A stretch of DNA of 64,000 nucleotides from RUG572 sp964386385 (lineage in GTDB: Bacteria > Verrucomicrobiota > Kiritimatiellia > RFP12 > UBA1067): assembly GCA_964386385.1 (NCBI GenBank), contig CAYLRN010000005.1, forward strand, positions 1 to 64,000, written 5' to 3'. A program made the translations under genes and the position numbers. A model generated the notes under the pieces. It saw only the letters and a list, made by a program, of their open reading frames with translations, was not told the DNA's origin and made no database searches. This document shows positions 63,901-64,000 of this stretch, piece by piece (within the stretch, counting starts at the first letter, position 1; every line of letters starts with the position of its first letter).

Positions 63901-64000
63901 ATGGCGTTTCGGGAAGCTCGGGCGTCAGCGCCGCGGCCGCGGAGGCGAGCGGGAAGGAATAGGCGCGGGCAGGCTCCACGTTCACGTAGTTGACAAGCTC
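60911..64000 (-). CDS. GH2 family beta-galactosidase (LacZ-like), 5' end outside the window
   Basis: The visible 1029 residues hold the full GH2 layout: sugar-binding jelly-roll (SLDGKWRYNW, VPSCVEMKGFGVPQYSN), immunoglobulin-like domain, the TIM barrel and the C-terminal beta-galactosidase small-chain domain (LGLSWMLDESLENLEYYGRG). In the barrel, WSWGNEAGQG holds the acid/base Glu447 (numbered from the window edge) and FFFEYAHCMGN the nucleophile Glu506. The open frame runs to the right edge as ELVNYVNVEPARAYSFPLAS, so the real start, and whether a signal peptide is present, cannot be seen. Frees terminal beta-galactose from glycans. Confidence 0.92.
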   Translation of the reverse strand, partial: ELVNYVNVEPARAYSFPLASAAAALTPELPETPYVKSLDGKWRYNWCGAPAQRPKDFFRTDFDDTAWYDIDVPSCVEMKGFGVPQYSNIKYPHPHTPPRLDPDYNPVSSYRTRFTVPEAWAGRPVFLRFEGVYSAYYVWVNGERVGYSEDSCTAHEFNVTKYLRPGENLLAVEVYRWSDGSYLEDQDYFRYSGVYRSVMLFSPPPVEIRDFFWKPSFADDFARASVDVSVELRNLGAGAMPPVDVTATVYDAARRQVAEATLKGVAATNAAFAFDFERPRLWSAEDPYLYTLVLRAANPAAAGANAADVRSAKVGFMKTEIMPNGAIHVNGRPVKFKGVNRHDASPVNGRAVSRAEMLRDVLLMKRFNVDTVRTAHYPNDPYFYHLCERYGIYVQAEANVESHGMGYGVDCLASPPGWTQAHVDRCRDMVLNLRNSPCVFTWSWGNEAGQGPTFDVVDAECAKLDGTRPQVYRQDCERFAVDGPGYPSIADVKARGTRRKCSFFFEYAHCMGNALGNYKEYWDAFYASPSLTGGCIWDWVDQAVWKETDRVGPDGRRERHLAYGGDHDELPHDGNFCVNGIIDAERHVTPKLVEVGHVHRNLVVTPTETAPVAATPGGTIAATLWNRFAFTSSDRYDARCAVLEDGVEIASAPLDLPAVPPLAKRNVELPAPKFAVRPGAEYVYRVAFALKADELWAKRGHVVARDEIVLAVSAPATPRAAASCAGVTTAQDAGGVTVSSPVFRAVFSRRTGALSHLSYRGKTILSDSADGIVRGPRLTCARAFTDNDRWLRSAFYASGLTQLRYHARELSAASNVVHAVVEVNGAKSAGFTHVADYVFSDDGTFDIRSVATPFGKMPPALPRLGLSWMLDESLENLEYYGRGPYENYVDRCTGSFLGRYATTVTDAYVAYARPQDNGYRTDVRWAQLTDAAGAGVRVCGQSPLFVQALHYGWEDLEFARHRDGQSRIWSRKPPRREVCLNVDVRQLGLGGASCGPKPEAEYVFPIKSEAWTVTVSPAVGARLRGSPQK

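Overview
This 64 kb window is high-GC bacterial DNA, densely coded, and rich in secreted glycoside hydrolases. No single marker settles the taxonomy. The mix suggests a gut-type member of the PVC group, most likely Kiritimatiellota or Lentisphaerota (inference). The pointers are: exo-acting and endo-acting hydrolases with DUF4091, DUF6259 and DUF1080 domains; autotransporter-type beta-strand repeat proteins; many AAA-ATPase/PD-(D/E)XK proteins; and no SusC/SusD pairs.

Layout. The left edge holds the tail of an MmeI-like DNA methyltransferase, then a clan GH-A hydrolase and an AAA-ATPase with a C-terminal nuclease domain (0-5.2 kb). From 5.4 to 12.9 kb come household genes: nadA, an SGNH esterase, tex, an Mrp/NBP35 Fe-S ATPase and an Aquifex-type aconitase. 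From 12.9 to 25.4 kb lies a same-strand polysaccharide block: an orphan sugar ABC permease with a very large periplasmic insert, three large hydrolase-type secreted proteins and a beta-strand repeat surface protein whose 3' end is frameshifted. From 25.4 to 28.8 kb is a sulfur-assimilation set (LysR regulator, MetY-type sulfhydrylase, CysK) with a LysR-box palindrome between regulator and metY. Next are a tRNA with anticodon CAT (probably Ile2), pyrE, maf, a truncated AAA-ATPase, an MBL-fold RNase-like protein, a sialidase-like protein, mnmE, a MYG1-like protein, a GH110-like beta-helix protein, a cell-wall amidase and a U32-like protein (to 40.4 kb).

From about 40.4 to 51.3 kb the sequence becomes mosaic and, in parts, lower in GC. 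It holds a 5'-truncated cytosine methyltransferase, a frameshifted Bpu10I-like endonuclease, a deleted AAA-ATPase paralogue, a large surface protein, a truncated surface-protein start, a DUF3791-DUF3990-DUF3791 operon (putative ADP-ribosyltransferase-like module), a DUF4143 ATPase behind a perfect 19-bp palindrome, a glycosyltransferase carrying a (CT)n tract, a broken AlbA_2 gene and a DUF4186 gene. From 51.3 kb on, two more very large hydrolases, a DUF1080 lipoprotein, manC, rimO and a GH2 beta-galactosidase (cut by the right edge) complete the window.

The most general pattern I see is an extended -10 element (TGnTATAAT-like) followed by a 6-7 base GC-rich spacer and then directly by the start codon, with no Shine-Dalgarno sequence. 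It recurs at eight or nine loci on both strands and predicts leaderless mRNAs. The best candidates for unusual biology are this leaderless promoter class, the (CT)n/palindrome insert in the glycosyltransferase (possible phase variation), and the DUF3791/DUF3990 operon.
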